A stretch of DNA of 64,000 nucleotides from Megaustenia siamemsis (lineage: Eukaryota; Mollusca; Gastropoda; Stylommatophora; Ariophantidae), in contig JAVIAB010000160.1 of assembly GCA_032433765.1 (NCBI GenBank), positions 15,058,307-15,122,306 of the forward strand, written 5' to 3'. The notes under the pieces were generated by a model, which was given only the letters and a program-made list of their open reading frames with translations, searched no databases and was not told the origin of the DNA. Position numbers and translations under genes: made by a program. Positions 36,661 to 49,235 of this stretch are shown in pieces; position 1 is the first letter of the stretch, and every line of letters begins with the position of its first letter.

Positions 36661-37539
36661 AGAGGGATACAACTAAAATGTACATTAAGTAAAAGAAGTA
36701 ATAAATAACAATGTAAACTCTTGAGCATTGACGTTCAATTCCATGCACTCAACACAAATATTTCAGTAACAATTTTCATTTTTCACATTTTTTAATTGAC
36801 AAAAGTTCCTAAACATTTTAAAAACCAAGCAAATATAGAGATAGGAAAGATATTTCAAGAATTCATGTAGATAAACGCCTTTAAAATAAAAAAAAAATTC
36901 AACGATTAAAATGTCCAACATTAAATTACAAGAAATAGACAAGAATAGGAGACTGTAATGTAAGAAGGTAAAACAATTCGATAGATGTTTGTATGACATG
37001 GCGCAGTTGCGGAAATCCCCATCATTAAATAAAATAAATAAAGTCATTGGGAAAATCCCACGAGGTTAAAAAAAAAAAGAAAAACTGAAGAATAATGTTA
37101 TGAAGCGAGACAGAAACAAATTAACAAATTTAGCCCAAAGCATTCCTAGAATTGTTCTTAACTGAACCGGAAAATGAAAACAGAGAAGCTCCGAGATATA
37201 CACAAAAGTTGAGATGTTTGAATAGACATAACAGAAGCAATGTGACATATAAATAGAATTAAAATAGTAACTGAAATCAGTGAAAACAAATTGTAACAAA
37301 ATTAATTTGTTGTGTTAAATTGTCATGATGTGCTTCCTTTACTACACGACTAAGCGTGAAATCTGATTTGTCATGAAATCGTTACTGAACTATCAATACT
37401 AGTTTATCATTCTCATTATCATCATTGTGTGCCGTCTCCGCATCGGAGATTGGCTTTAATAGATTGCAAGTCCGCTCAGTCTCTTGCTTTGATGGTGCAG
37501 GTTGTCATAGACTGGCTTATTCATCTTTTGATGTTACTC
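36661..37539. other. Arm sequence, no gene
   Basis: Strongly conserved with 41510-42260. AT-rich. Confidence 0.45.
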
Positions 37540-37850
37540 ATTCACATTAGTCTTGGTCTGCCTGTCTCTTTTACCTTTTAGCACTGGTGTTATTTGTTTT
37601 GATGTTAGTATATTTTTCATGGCATTAAAATTACTTTTTGTCATTCCTATTATTTTGTTTATTTCAGTTTTACATTTTCCATCACTGGTTATAGTATGTC
37701 CACGGTAGTTGTAGTTCTGATCTCCCCAAGGCTATTCATTGAACTTTGATATTCACTTGTAGGTTTTGAGTATTATCTTTGTTTATGATCATAGTTTTAG
37801 TCTTTTTGATATTCATATCTAATCCATATTTTTTCTTGTCATGTTCATTG
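37540..37850 (-). mobile_element. LINE L-F fragment at inner edge of P2 left arm
   Basis: It matches the L-F segment preceding the RT C-terminus. The mirrored part ends near 37800. Confidence 0.65.
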
Positions 37851-38049
37851 TTTATTATCTAAAGAGATATACTGGTAGGTCGCTATAAAGTTAACATGTA
37901 GTTGAGTTGTGTACTAATTGTTGCTGTATTAGAATCATGATTAGTATGGTCATGTTATCTTGTAGTTAACATATGTCCATCACTAATTTACACAAAACAC
38001 AAGTCCACTACTTGAAAACTGCACATAGATCAGTTATATTAAATGTATA

Positions 38050-38315
38050 AAGTAAAAAAAAAAGTAAAGTACCCCCGTCACGCCAAGTGGCGTATAAGGA
38101 AATATGGTGTTAGTGATCCTATATTTTACAGACCTTCAGCACATGATTTTTGGGGTAATGTGGTCGGTATTACGCCCGTGCTGCTTTACTTTCCCAGAAA
38201 AAAATCCGGTACCCATTTAAGGCTGGGTGAACCCGGAAGCCGCCGGTTGGGATCGAACCCTACCCCATGTCCTTTGTAGTCCAGTTCACTAACCACTGAG
38301 CTATCGCGGCTCCCA
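38050..38315 (-). mobile_element. tRNA-derived SINE family 1, full length
   Basis: The clearest head: A box TAGCTCAGTGGTTAG near 38290-38304 and B box GGTTCGATCCC near 38248-38258 on the minus strand, both perfect matches to tRNA pol III promoter consensus. Body and tail are intact. Confidence 0.92.
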
Positions 38316-38394
38316 TATTAAATGTATACGACTTTTGTTTGACGAACGAATGGTGTATAATAATGATTCATTAACATATCTCTTTCATCAATAT

Positions 38395-38977
38395 TAAGGT
38401 GACCATATTTTTGAAACCTTAATCCGGGACGGATTAATTTGACATAAATTTCCCATCAATAAAATGAAATTTCTTCTGTCTCTTTAAAGTGAATAATACA
38501 TATTATATATATATATATATATTAAAACTAACTAAAACACCTAAAAATATAGGCTTATAAATCGTTATCAGGAGATTTAAAAAAAAACCAAACATTAGTG
38601 ATACTCACTTAAATGGAAGGTGAAGCAGAGTTGTTGTACTTTTCTGATCAGTATTTCAGTTTCAGTATAAAAGATTTAAAACGTGGAGCGCATTTTACTG
38701 TTACTATTTCGCTAAATGAACAGCCAGTTCAACTTTTTATATAATTTCTACACAACAACGGAATAATGTATATTTTTAAGTCGAAGAGACGTTTACCATA
38801 TTGGCAACATTGGTAAACGTTTGTGTCCCTAATGTATTTTAACACATCCGGGACAAAAGCTTAAAAATCTGCCAAAATCGGGACAAATTCGGGACAGTAA
38901 CAAATCCGGGACAAAGGTTGAAAAAAAGAGTAAAAAATCGGGACTGTCCCGGAAAAATCGGGACGTCTGGTCACCTT
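38395..38977. mobile_element. hAT-type MITE with 8-bp TSD
   Basis: A 583-bp element has inverted ends: AAGGTGACC at 38396 and GGTCACCTT ending at 38977. Its right half is full of CGGGAC/GTCCCGG blocks. Identical ATCAATAT copies flank it at 38387-38394 and 38978-38985. An 8-bp TSD with these termini fits a non-autonomous hAT element. No transposase is encoded. Confidence 0.82.
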
Positions 38978-39174
38978 ATCAATATAAATATTTTGTTATC
39001 TGTTCTGGCCTTGTGTTGTCAGATAGCTGTTGTCGTGCCTTGCCACCGTCATTGGTGCACAATCAACTACAGAATATAGTGGCGTTGTACACTCGTCGTG
39101 ACGTCAGCATGGCCAATTTAACCTTGTAATTCTGGCCATAAATAAGCTCAAGGTTATCTTATCTAACACTCAGG

Positions 39175-40190
39175 TCCTGATATAATCTTAAGAAGAGGTT
39201 CTAGTTGGTCCTGATATTAACCTAACCAGACGTTCTAGCCGCTCCTGATATAAACCTAACCAGACGTTCTAGCCGGACCTGAAATTAACATAACCAGACG
39301 TTCTAGCCGGTCCTGATATTAACCTAACCAGACGTTCTAGCCGGACCTGAAATTAACATAACCGGACGTTCTAGCCGGTCCTGATATTAACCTAACCAGA
39401 CGTTCTAGCCGGTCCTGATATTAACCTAACCAGTGGTTCTAGTCAGTCCTGATATTAACCTAACTAGACGTTCTTGCCGTCCTGAGTTTAACCACACCAC
39501 TGGTTCTAGTCGGTCCTGCTATGAACCTAAACAGTGGTTCTAGTCAGTCCTGCTATTAACTTAACCAGTGGTTCTAGTCGGTTGTGATATGAACCTAACC
39601 AGTGGTTCTAGTCTGTCCTACTATGAACCTAACCAGTGGTTCTAGTCAGTCCTGATATTAACCTAACCAGACGTTCTTGCCGGTCCTGAGTTTAACCACA
39701 CCACTGGTTCTAGTCGGTCCTGCTATGAACCTAAACAGTGGTTCTAGTCAGTCCTGCTATTAACATAACCAGTGGTTCTAGTCGGTTGTGATATGAACCT
39801 AACCAGTGGTTCTAGTCAGTCCTGCTATGAACCTAACCTGTGGTTCTAGTGCGTCGTGATATGAACGTAACCAGTGGTTCTAGTCTGTCCTACTGTGAAC
39901 CTAACCAGTGGTTCTAGTCTGACCTACTATGAACCTAACCAGTGGTTCTAGTCTGCCCTGCTATGAACCTAACCTGTGGTTCTAGTCGGTCGTGATATGA
40001 ACCTAACCAGTGGTTCTAGTCTGTCCTACTATGAACCTAACCAGTGGTTCTAGTCTGTCATACTATGAACCTAACCAGTGTTTCTATTCGGTCGTGATAT
40101 GAACCTAACCAGTGGTTCTAGTCAGTCCTGCTATGAACCTAACCAGTGGTTCTAGTCGATCCTGATATGAACCTAAACAGTGGCTCTAGT
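39175..40190. repeat. 34-bp minisatellite, about 30 units
   Basis: Unit CCTGATATTAACCTAACCAG plus ACGTTCTAGCCGGT. Two unit types, ACGTTCTAGCC and TGGTTCTAGTC, dominate the first and second parts. It lies at the P2 centre. Confidence 0.93.
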
Positions 40191-40299
40191 CACTGAAGTC
40201 TGTAACTTCGTAAACGATGTCTCTTAGCTTCACTTGCCTATTTTGTATTGCCAAGTGCTTCAATCAAATCTCGTGTAATTCTAATCACCATCACGTGTC

Positions 40300-40865
40300 A
40301 TATCGGTTGGTATAGGCGATCACGTCCCTCCATAATCTTCTATCTACAGTGCATCGTATCAGTTCTGTTGTTGACTGTTTTCCCTGCCATTACACCAAGC
40401 TATCCAGTATTGTCTCTCTTTGTCGTCCGCAATCTCTCTTTCCTTTTATTTTTCCAGTTGTAACCAAGTATTTCAAACTTTCTTCTTCTTATGATGTGCC
40501 CGAAAAATATTGATTGTTTCTTTCTGATGTTTTTTAGCAGCCCCCTTCTTGTGTTGGCTTCTTTTAAAATTTCCTCATTGGTCTTTTTAGCTGTCCAGAG
40601 AACTTTCAACATTCTTCTGAGAAATCCCATCTCTGTGGTCTCTAATCGTCTTTTCATTTGTTTGTCTACTGTCCATGATTCGCTTCCATAGGTCAGAATT
40701 GGTTCTATATAGCACCGATGAACTCTCTTTCATTAACATAGATTTGTTGCATAAGATATTTTTCATTTTCTAAAATGCTATTTTGGCCTGGGTTATTCTG
40801 CTTTTTATTTCTGTGTTGTATCTTATATCTGATGTTATTATTGTGCATAAGTACTTGACGATTTG
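40300..40865 (-). mobile_element. LINE L-C, 3' fragment in P2 spacer
   Basis: Minus strand encodes MKRRLETTEMGFLRRMLKVL, TKKTNEEILKEANTRRGL-like residues and KKQSIFFGHIIRR. It ends toward the GGTATAGGCGATCACG terminus. Confidence 0.8.
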
Positions 40866-41470
40866 ATGAAACTATGATCATAAATAAAGATAAAACTCAA
40901 AACCTGAAGTGGATATGAAAGTTCAATGAATAGCCTTGGGGAGTTCAGAACTACAACTACCTTGGGCATACTATAACCAGTGATGGAAAATGTAAAAGTG
41001 AAAAAAAAATAAAAGAATAGGAATGGCAAAAAGTAATTTTAATGTCATGAAAAATATACTAACATCGAAACAAAAACCACCAGAGCTAAAACTAAGAATA
41101 GTAAAATGTTATATCCTCTCAACATTTCTGTATGGTGCAGAAACAAAGACAATAGACAAGAAAACAGAACAAAAAACTGAAGTCTATGAAATGTGGATTT
41201 ATAGCATAATGGGAAGTATTGGAGGAAAAGAAACGAAAACAAAACAATGAAGTCATAAAACAACTAAAAATGAAATGAGAACTACTAAACACAATTCAAA
41301 CAAGATAAATTAGATTTTTGGGGCAAGTTAAAAAACACAGGAGCCTACTAAAAGTAATATTGGAAGAGAAAATAGAATGCAAAACTGACAGGCAGACCAA
41401 TATTACCATGGACGAGTAACATCAAAAGATGAATAAGCCAGTCTATAACAACCTGCAGCATCAAAGCTAG
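40866..41470 (+). mobile_element. LINE L-F, 3' fragment
   Basis: It encodes MAKSNFNVMKNILTSKQKPP, CYILSTFLYGAETKTIDKKT and a decayed WGQVKKHRSLLK-like end. Partly mirrored by 37540-37850. Confidence 0.72.
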
Positions 41471-42289
41471 AGACAGAGAGGAGTGACACTCCATTGTAAC
41501 TAATCGTCGATGCGGAGACGGCACACAATGATGATAATGAGAATGATAAACTTCTATTGATAGTTCAGTAACGATTTCATGACAAGTCAGATTTCACGCT
41601 TAGTTGTGTAGTAAAGGAAGCACATCATGACAATTTAACACAACAAATCAATTTGTTTTCACTGATTTCAGTTACTATTTTAATTCTACTTATATGTCAC
41701 ATTGCCTTTGTTATGTATTTAAACATCTCTTCTTTTGTGTATATCTCGGAGCTTCTCTGTTTTCATTCTCCGTTTCAGTTAAGAACAATTCTAGGAATGC
41801 TTTGGGCTAAATTTGTTAATTTGTTTCTGTCTCGCTTCATAACATTCTCTTCAGTTTTTGTTTTTGTTTAACTTCGTGGGATTTTCCCAATGACTTTATT
41901 TATTTCATCTAATGATGGGGATTTCCGTAACTACGCCATGTCATACAAACACCAATCGAACTGTTTTCCATTATTACATTACAGTCTCCTATTCTTGTTT
42001 ACATCTAGTAATTTAATGTTGAACATTTTAATCTTAGAATTTTTTTTTTAAAGGCGTTTATCTACATGAACTCTTGAAATATTTTTCCTCTCTCTATACT
42101 TGCTTGGGTTCTAAAATGTTTAGGAACTTTTGTTATTTAAAAATGTGAAAAATGAAAATTGTTACTGAAATATGTGTGTTGAGTGCATGGAATTGAACGT
42201 CAATATTCAAGAGTTTACATTGTTATTTATTACTTCTTTTACTTAATGTACATTTTAGTTGTTTCCTGTTTTTTAATAAGTAAGTAGTA

Positions 42290-42540
42290 AAAAGTAAAGT
42301 ACCCCCGTCACGCCAAGTGGCGTATAGGGAAATATGGTGTTAGTGACCCTATATTTTACACCCCTTCAGCACATGATTTTTGGGGTAATGTGGTCAGTAT
42401 TACGCCCGTGCTGATTTACTTTCCCAGAAAAATTCCGATACCCATTTAAGGCTGGGTGAACACGGAAGCCGTCGGTTGGGATCGAACCCTACCCCTTGTC
42501 CGTTTTAGTCAGTTCACTAACCACTGAGCTATCGCGGCTC
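42290..42540 (-). mobile_element. tRNA-derived SINE family 1, P2-right-arm-specific
   Basis: Full copy with A box TAGCTCAGTGGTTAG near its 3' coordinate end. GTTTTTTAATAA precedes and follows it (TSD). The left arm has the unbroken target near 33955-33967. Confidence 0.88.
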
Positions 42541-42571
42541 GTTTTTTAATAAATGTGGGTATATTTCTTGA

Positions 42572-44348
42572 ACTGGAAATCAATTGGGAATGTTTCAACG
42601 AATAAAAGAGGTTGTTCGGCAAAGTTGTGTGCTGTCACCACATTTATTTAATATGTATAATGGGATTATTTTAATTTATGGGATCCATAAATGGCATGCC
42701 TGGAATAACAATTGGAGGTCATAGTATAAAAAATCTAAGGTATGCTGATGATACAGTCTTAATCGCTAAGAGCCAAAATAAGTTACTATATGTTTAACAT
42801 TATAATGAAGGAAAGAAAAAATAGAGGACTCAGCCTGAATAGCAAAAGGACAGAATTAATGCTAGCAACAAAGAAAAAGACATCACCATAATACACACTA
42901 AAGAGAAGTGGAACAATATTAAAACAGGTAAATGAATTTAAATATTTGGGAACAATGTTAACCTCAAACGGAAGAAGTACAACAGAGATGAGATTCAGAA
43001 TGGCTCAGATAAAATCAGCTTTCCAAAAATGAGTAAGATACTATACAATCCATTTTTGGCAATAGAAACAAGAAAAAGAGTTCTGAAATGTTATGCAGAG
43101 CCAGTTTTAACATTGGTTATTTGGTTATGGAAGGCCCCGGTATCACTGCAAACGAATTAAAATCCATAACTGCTCAACCGCCCGTGCCAGCATAAACATC
43201 CGAATTAATATCTCATCTCCGAAACAAAGAAAGGTAACTGTAGACATCGTAGCAGTCTCAGCACACACCAAAAGACATAAGGCGAAACCGCGCAGAAAGT
43301 GAACACAGCCAACTGTTCCCTGTCTTGTCATTCATCGTAAAAAATTGGAATATCGAAACATGATCAAAACGGATGAGACACACAGCTCACGGTGTGCACA
43401 GAGCACTTAACGCAGTAGCTCCTGCAACAAGCCGGACTTGGAATATGAGGAAACTGCAACAAGGAACACTTTTCATGCATAACCTTCAAATGTTGCCGCC
43501 GCCTATCCACCATATACCGGAAGTTCACGTCCTCTTGAAAATGATGATCGTCGTATAAAAAATGTATAGCGCTTGATGATGTTAGGCCATCGTTGTTGAC
43601 TCCAATTCCGAACATTTAGACACACAGTTAGTCGTCAGATTATCCCTGTCGCACATCAAACAACAGACCGTAAGATTGTCGTATGGCTGGTTGAGGGATA
43701 TAATGAGCCATTACGATGACATAGCACACAAAAATGTCGTACATACAATGTCGCTCTCTTTAGATTACTAATTACTCTAGTGAAAGCAGCCTACGACGAA
43801 CAAGACACTGTGCAAATTTCCTAAAGAGATAAAACTGTGGCTGACGAAGTACTTTACATTAATAAGTAGCATGGAAATAACTTGCGTCAAGGAATTCCAA
43901 CAACGGTCATGAAAAGTACCAATGTGACGCAAAGCGCAGATCAAGTCTAAATGTTGAAAGGTGGCATTCACAACACTTGATTTGTCAAAAAAGGACTGTT
44001 GCCGGCGTACGACTTCGCTTTAGCCCCACAGATGTAATAAGTGTATCATCATTTATACCTTAACGCAGAAAAGTACAACGGAGAACCCGAAATTAATCAG
44101 ATCCCGAATTAGTAGGAAGAAACCATCAACATTTTTTGGCCCTGTAATGAGAAGGGAACAGTTGGAACATATTGTGACAACTGGGAAAATTGAGGCACGA
44201 AGAGATAGAAGGAAGCAAGTAGAAAAGATTCCAGACAGCTTAAGAGAATGGCTTGGCAGAAGGTCAAAAACAGAAATGATAAATAACTGTGGAGATCAAC
44301 AGTTATGGAGAGACATGATCACCTACGCCAGCAGGCTTGGTACTTGAT
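42572..44348 (+). mobile_element. LINE L-A, right copy, split by element R3
   Basis: 42572-43111 encodes the decayed RT palm (YADDTVL retained near 42735), then KQVNEFKYLGTMLTSNGRST. 44107-44348 encodes MRREQLEHIVTTGKIEARRD and the terminal MITYASRLGT. Compared with the uninterrupted left copy, about 160 bp of the LINE is missing at the junction. Confidence 0.8.
43112..44106 (-). mobile_element. Element R copy R3
   Basis: It begins TTGGTTATTTGGTTATGG (tail side), shares the 450-bp R 3' region with R1, and has a degraded cysteine-rich C-terminus (GIGVNNDGLTSS) near 43590. Its insertion coincides with a deletion of the LINE target. Confidence 0.72.
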
Positions 44349-45359
44349 GATGATGTTTCTTGAAAACCGTATTCTTGAATTTGTAAACACAGGTCTGCAT
44401 TTTAGCTTCAGGTTACAACTTTTAATCGTTAATAATTTTTCCTCATTCTTTCCTTATTGCACTAGTCTCCAGATTTTCACAAGTTTTTTTCACTTCAGAA
44501 ATAAACTCCACCATTTCATCAAGACACGCTGGTTTCTAATATCATAATACAATTAATCAATTTGTTCCTGTTTCTATGATAATATAGGTAAGCCATTCTA
44601 ATGTGAATAACGCATGCCTATTTATCTCCCATGGGTGAACAATTAGTGTCTCTATATGTCTGTTACACAGCCCACAAGATCAATGGAGAAACATGATATC
44701 CAACGCCACTTGGCATGGACCATGAAAGAAATGCGCGGTAATACAAGACACAAGAACAAATACAATATCGAGACATTTTTATGGCGTTTTGTTATGACTG
44801 GAAACTTGGAAATAAAATAGAATAAGTAAATGCTTGTTTCCGAGATGTAGATGTAATCTAGGGAGGGGAGAGATCTGGATTGAGCAACAGAGAAGATTGT
44901 GATACATTAGTACTGAAATGTGAGACAGAATGAGAAAGACTCGGATAATCATGACCATGAGATATGACACACAACAACGGTAAAGCACTATGGACGTTCT
45001 GAATTGTGTCAAATGTGCGAAACGATGAATGGGGAAGATGGGATGTGGAGGTGGTGGGAGAGGGGGTGGGAAGAGTCTAACGACGACTCGACTGTAGGGA
45101 GGCTGATGGGATTCCCTATTGCACGGGCAACAGGATGGCGAGTAAGGCAGTTTGTAGTGGAGGCAGCAATCGGCACAAACGTCCTGCTATGTCTTGAGAA
45201 TAATGCCTCGCAGACAAAGAAGAGAAACTGCATTTTACAACTTGTTCGTTACAAAAACTAAATATCGTTGATTATGTTATTTGTAATGAATCTTATTATG
45301 AATATAACAGATAGGCATTATTTATAGTCATATGTAATTAAAAATTGATTAATTTCTAG
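44349..45359. other. Arm flank, then start of right-arm-only block
   Basis: 44349-44920 mirrors 32430-32990. Homology stops at 44921. 44921-45359 has no supported exon; the N-terminal exon(s) of the following IL-17-like gene could not be found. Confidence 0.4.
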
Positions 45360-47506
45360 GAATTGTCGCACTGAATATTCGTGCATTAAAAAACAAAAAA
45401 CAGCATCCACGAGTGATTTCAAACTGGCCTGTGTGGGAAGAAATGGACAATAGGAAACACAAACTGTAAGTTGTTTTCATCTGTTTTTTCAAAAAATTAA
45501 TTTGTTTCACATCAAAAATTAGTCTCTCTCTCTTTGCAGCTGTTCTTCTTCCTCCTCTTTTTATTTCTTCTACTTTTATTCTTCCTCCTTCTTTCCTTTT
45601 TTTTCTTTTCCGTGGCCCATCAACAAACGTTTCGCCACGTTTTGTAGGGCAACAACAATTTCTTCAACCTTTGTTGAAGCCACATTTGTTACCATCCTTC
45701 CAGGTTACGCCTGGTCTGACGCAAACTGTTCATCTCTGCGTTCTTGTTTCCAATCAGACTTCCATGGTTTCTACAAATCTTCCGCTGAAACTCCGAAGTG
45801 TACAGTACAAGCATATTCGCCTGACTTTTTTTTTCCCTCCATATTTATTAACAAAACTTATCATTGGTTTGATACGCACATTGAAATATTTGACTTATCA
45901 TCATAAAAAAGTATCATGCCTGCTGACATAGGTGTTCATGTCTCTCCACAACTTTCGATCTCGACAGTTATTTATAATTTCTGCTGTTGACATTCCGCCA
46001 AGCCATTCTCTTAAGCGGTCTGGTATATTTTCTCTTTGCGTCCCTATATCTCTTCATTCCTCAATTTTCCCAGTTGTCATAATATAATCCAGCTGTTTCC
46101 TTCTCATTACATGATGAAAAAATGATGATTATTTCTTCCTAATTTTGGGATATTTGCTCTCATTTTGCTTTGGCCTCTTTCAGAACGTTCTCATTACTCT
46201 TCCTAGCTGTCCATGCTCGACATGTTTTTGTAAAACCACATTTCTACAGTCTCCAGTGTTTTTCTTGTCTGTTGTCCCATTGTGAATGATTCACATCCAT
46301 GTATTAAGACTGGCTCTACATAACTTTTAACAACTCCTATTCTTGTTTCTGTTGCCAAAAATATATTGCACAGTATCTTCATATCTTTTGGAAAGCCTCT
46401 TTTGCCTGAGCTGTTCTGCATCTCACCTCTGTTGTTCATCAATCATCAGAAGTTAACAATGTTCCCAGATTTTTAAATTCATTTACTTGTTTCAATATTC
46501 TTCCAATCGTCTTAATTGTGCATTACGGTGATATCTTTTTCTTTTGTTGCTACCATCACCTCTGCCTTTTTACTATTGAGGAAGACTCCGTCATTTTCGC
46601 TTTCCTTCACTATAATGTCTAACATTCATTGTAACTCTCTTGTAGCTTGTAGTAATTTGGCTTATAAATAAAACATGTTTTAGTTTTAGTATCATCCATT
46701 TCAAAGAAGATCGTTTCATACAAATTTATCCTAAGACATCTGGTCCTGTGGTAGAACACACCGATTTCTGAACACAAAACTTAATGAGCCAAGTAACAAA
46801 AATGCAAGTTAAAGTTATATAATGGAGAATCACAAAATGTCACTCACATTGCATTTAGATAATAAAAAAAAAGTAAAGTACCCCCGTCACACCAAGTGGG
46901 GTATAGGGAATATGGTGTTAGTGACCATGCATTTTACAGACCTTCATCACATGATTTTTTTATATAATGTGGTCGGTATTACGCCCCTGCCGCGTTACTT
47001 TCTCAGAAAACAAATCCGGTACCCATTTAAGGCTGGGTGAACCCAGAAGCCGTCGTTTGGGATCGAACCCTACCTCTTGTCCTTTGTAGTCCAGTTCACT
47101 AACCACTGAGCTATCGCGGATCGCTCATTTCCTAAGTAATTTCACAGATTGACCGCCGCCATGAACTCTTTAGTCGTAGATAATGTGACTGAAACAATTA
47201 CAACAGAGAAGATTTCTATTTTAATAAAAGCTATCATTTTACTTCTTTCAATATATTTTTTTGTGTAGAAAAGGCGGTGGAGGGTATGAACAAAGAGTCC
47301 GGTATATTCCATATTTTTTAATCTGCAAAAAATGTTGTTTACTTAATGTCCGTGGAACCAAAGACAGCGACACACACTTCAACCACAACATTCATTACGT
47401 TCTGATTCTTCAGTCTTCTTACAAAGCTGATCCTTTACATCGATTCACTTTAATTGATTTCAAATGTCCAACAAATAAAAAATGTACGTGCAGAACTAAC
47501 ATATGA
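45360..47506 (+). CDS. Possible IL-17-like cytokine, two 3' exons; join(45360..45465, 47269..47506)
   Basis: Exon A follows an AATTTCTAG acceptor, is open over 34 codons (contains RVISNWPVWEEMDNRKHK) and ends two bases into a codon before GTAAGT. Exon B follows a T-rich ATATTTTTTTGTGTAG acceptor, supplies the missing base and stays open to the TGA at 47504-47506 (about 79 residues). It holds RVRYIPYFLICKKCC, HYVLILQSSYK and a terminal FKCPTNKKCTCR. A tryptophan segment, then R-x-x-Y-I-P before a cysteine cluster, and a C-x-C close to the end resemble the IL-17 cystine-knot domain, a family expanded in molluscs. Splice phase agreement is seen; the IL-17 assignment is inference and weak. No upstream exon with a signal peptide was found. 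45905-46640 in the intron is a LINE. Confidence 0.4.
45905..46640 (-). mobile_element. LINE L-A, 3' fragment in intron
   Basis: Minus strand encodes SYVEPVLIHGCESFTMGQQT and TLETVEMWFYKN. The terminal CATCATAAAAAAGTATCATG side is at 45899. Multiple frame breaks. Confidence 0.78.
46866..47125 (-). mobile_element. tRNA-derived SINE family 1
   Basis: A box TAGCTCAGTGGTTAG and B box GGTTCGATCCC at its high-coordinate end. Body and GTGACGGGGGTAC tail. It lies 140 bp before exon B of the IL-17-like gene. Confidence 0.88.
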
Positions 47507-47544
47507 GACCTAAAACTAGTTTTTAACACTCTGTCTAGCTCTGT

Positions 47545-47900
47545 TTCTTTCTGGCATTCACTTGATTGCTTCACATCATCGTCTGCCTTTTAAAGGACAT
47601 TAAGTGTGAGTAGATGCGATGTTTGCACTAAGCTGTAGTATTTGTTTCTTTTGATCCAACACATCCAAGTGTGAGTAGATGCGATGTTTGCTGTAGTATT
47701 TGTTTCTTTTGATCCAACACATCCAACTTTAATATGCCATTTTTGAGCACCAGGTTTTCTTCTCATTCTGATCTCTACCTGTTTGGCCAGGCTGGATAGT
47801 CTGTTTCCAGAGGCATCATCACACAGAGATGCAATAGGGTCATGGTCAACTGCTATTGTCACTAATCCTGATGCATGTAATCTGCTATGTATTGCAGCTT
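47545..47900. repeat. Dispersed repeat related to 28290-28720, with local duplication
   Basis: A stretch of about 60 bp containing GTGAGTAGATGCGATGTTTG and TTTGTTTCTTTTGATCCAAC is present twice at 47606-47725. Confidence 0.55.
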
Positions 47901-48429
47901 CTACAACCCCAATACTGACCTGGATTTAATTTCCTAATTCTATTCAGATCATAATTTTCAATACAAACTCAGGTCAGAGGGCGTAGTGGTTAGACAGAAG
48001 TAATTAAATTGTTAGCAATGACTGTGGACATCATCATGATGTCAGAACTGCAGATCTGATTTGTGTGTCAAAGATAGCACTGAAGAAGCAGCAAAGTTCA
48101 GCATACTTTATTAAAAAATTCATCAGTTTGAGACTTGATTTGAAACTAAATATACAAAGTCTGAGAAAACACATGCATGGATAGGGCACTGCACTGCTAA
48201 AAGATGTGTTCAAGAGCATGGAGACCCAGTTCCACCTTGTTTCCGGTCCAAATTGGAGAGTTGGTTTTCTTCTTGCTATGGACAATTGACCAGTGGCCTA
48301 ACAAGCCACCATCATGAAACATCTATTGTTATTGAAACAGTAATCTCGACTTTTAAATAGAAATGACAAATTCTAATCAGAATCTAGCATTGTTGTCAAC
48401 TTCAATCGCACTACAATCGCACTACAATC

Positions 48430-48600
48430 GCACTACAATCGTACCTAAATTTGGTTTCTGGAATGTCAAAACAATGGCTGCATCAATAAAAATATCAACT
48501 ATAACCAAGAGAAGAAGTGATGAGAAGAGACAACAAGTAGAATCTCAAAGTCAAATGAGAACCAAAGGGTAAAAGAAAAGAGGCTGATCTAGTGAAACAC
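48430..48600 (+). mobile_element. LINE endonuclease start, fragment
   Basis: Translation includes PKFGFWNVKTMAASIKIST, a degenerate form of the GTWNVRTL start of the endonuclease domain. Confidence 0.5.
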
Positions 48601-48864
48601 TAAAAAGAACGCAGAGGTAAGAGGCAACAACAGCAGGTTATCAGCTCTTTTGCTGAAGTTAATCAGCTTGCACTAGAACAGTGATGTTTTAGTAAGAAAC
48701 AATGTGGGTTCTGTGCAAGGTCTGACACTTGATAACAGGGATCGTTAAAAATAGTGTCTAGAATCTCTCTTGTTTATATTTGAGAAAAGAAAAGAGAACT
48801 TGAAATGTGAATTTATAGAAGAATGGGAGAGAGAAGGAAGTCTCTCTCTCTCTCTGCGATGAAG

Positions 48865-49235
48865 ACTCAATCAGAGTAGGATTCCAGACTCTCTCATGAC
48901 GTCAGTTGTCTGTTTAAGTGATTCGATTTCCCCGTATAGTTTCTCTTCCAGGGAGGTGGGTGTGGACCACATTGCTCTTCTCAGGTCTGTGTAGTGGGGC
49001 AATCCTGTAGAACATGTTTTGTAGTCATATTGTCCAGTGTACAGTGACATAGGCTGGTTGTACATATTTTGAATTTGGTGAACATGTGATTTCTCACTCT
49101 ATTGTGGCCAGTGCGTAGGCGAAGCATGATAACCCGATTCCTCCTTGATAGTTGGTGGTGCCTGTTAAAACATTGCACTGTGTTCTGCGCCAGTGGCCCA
49201 GTGCATTCGATTTCTGCCAGCTTTTTATTCAAGAA
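48865..49235 (-). mobile_element. I-type LINE, 3' end fragment
   Basis: Minus strand encodes RLRTGHNRVRNHMFTKFKIC, CHCTLDNMTTKHVLQDCP and STPTSLEEKLYGEIESLKQT. It corresponds to 36360-36640 of the longer copy. Confidence 0.82.

Larger units (their letters stand above)
27832..37800 (+). repeat. Giant palindrome P2, left arm
   Basis: Collinear in inverted order with 56010 to 40866. Checkpoints: 27840-27940 matches 56005-55890; 28290-28720 matches 55540-55090; 29240-29700 matches 54176-53697; 30121-30480 matches 53270-52900; 32430-32990 matches 44920-44350; 33390-33960 matches 43110-42545; 36665-37410 matches 42260-41510; 37600-37800 matches 41080-40866. Left-only blocks: LINE 30505-32427 and LINE 33968-36660. 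Confidence 0.92.

Noticed and set aside
38248..38315. tRNA gene
   Set aside because: A and B boxes are perfect, but the acceptor stem partner is missing and the body continues as a dispersed repeat; it is a SINE head.
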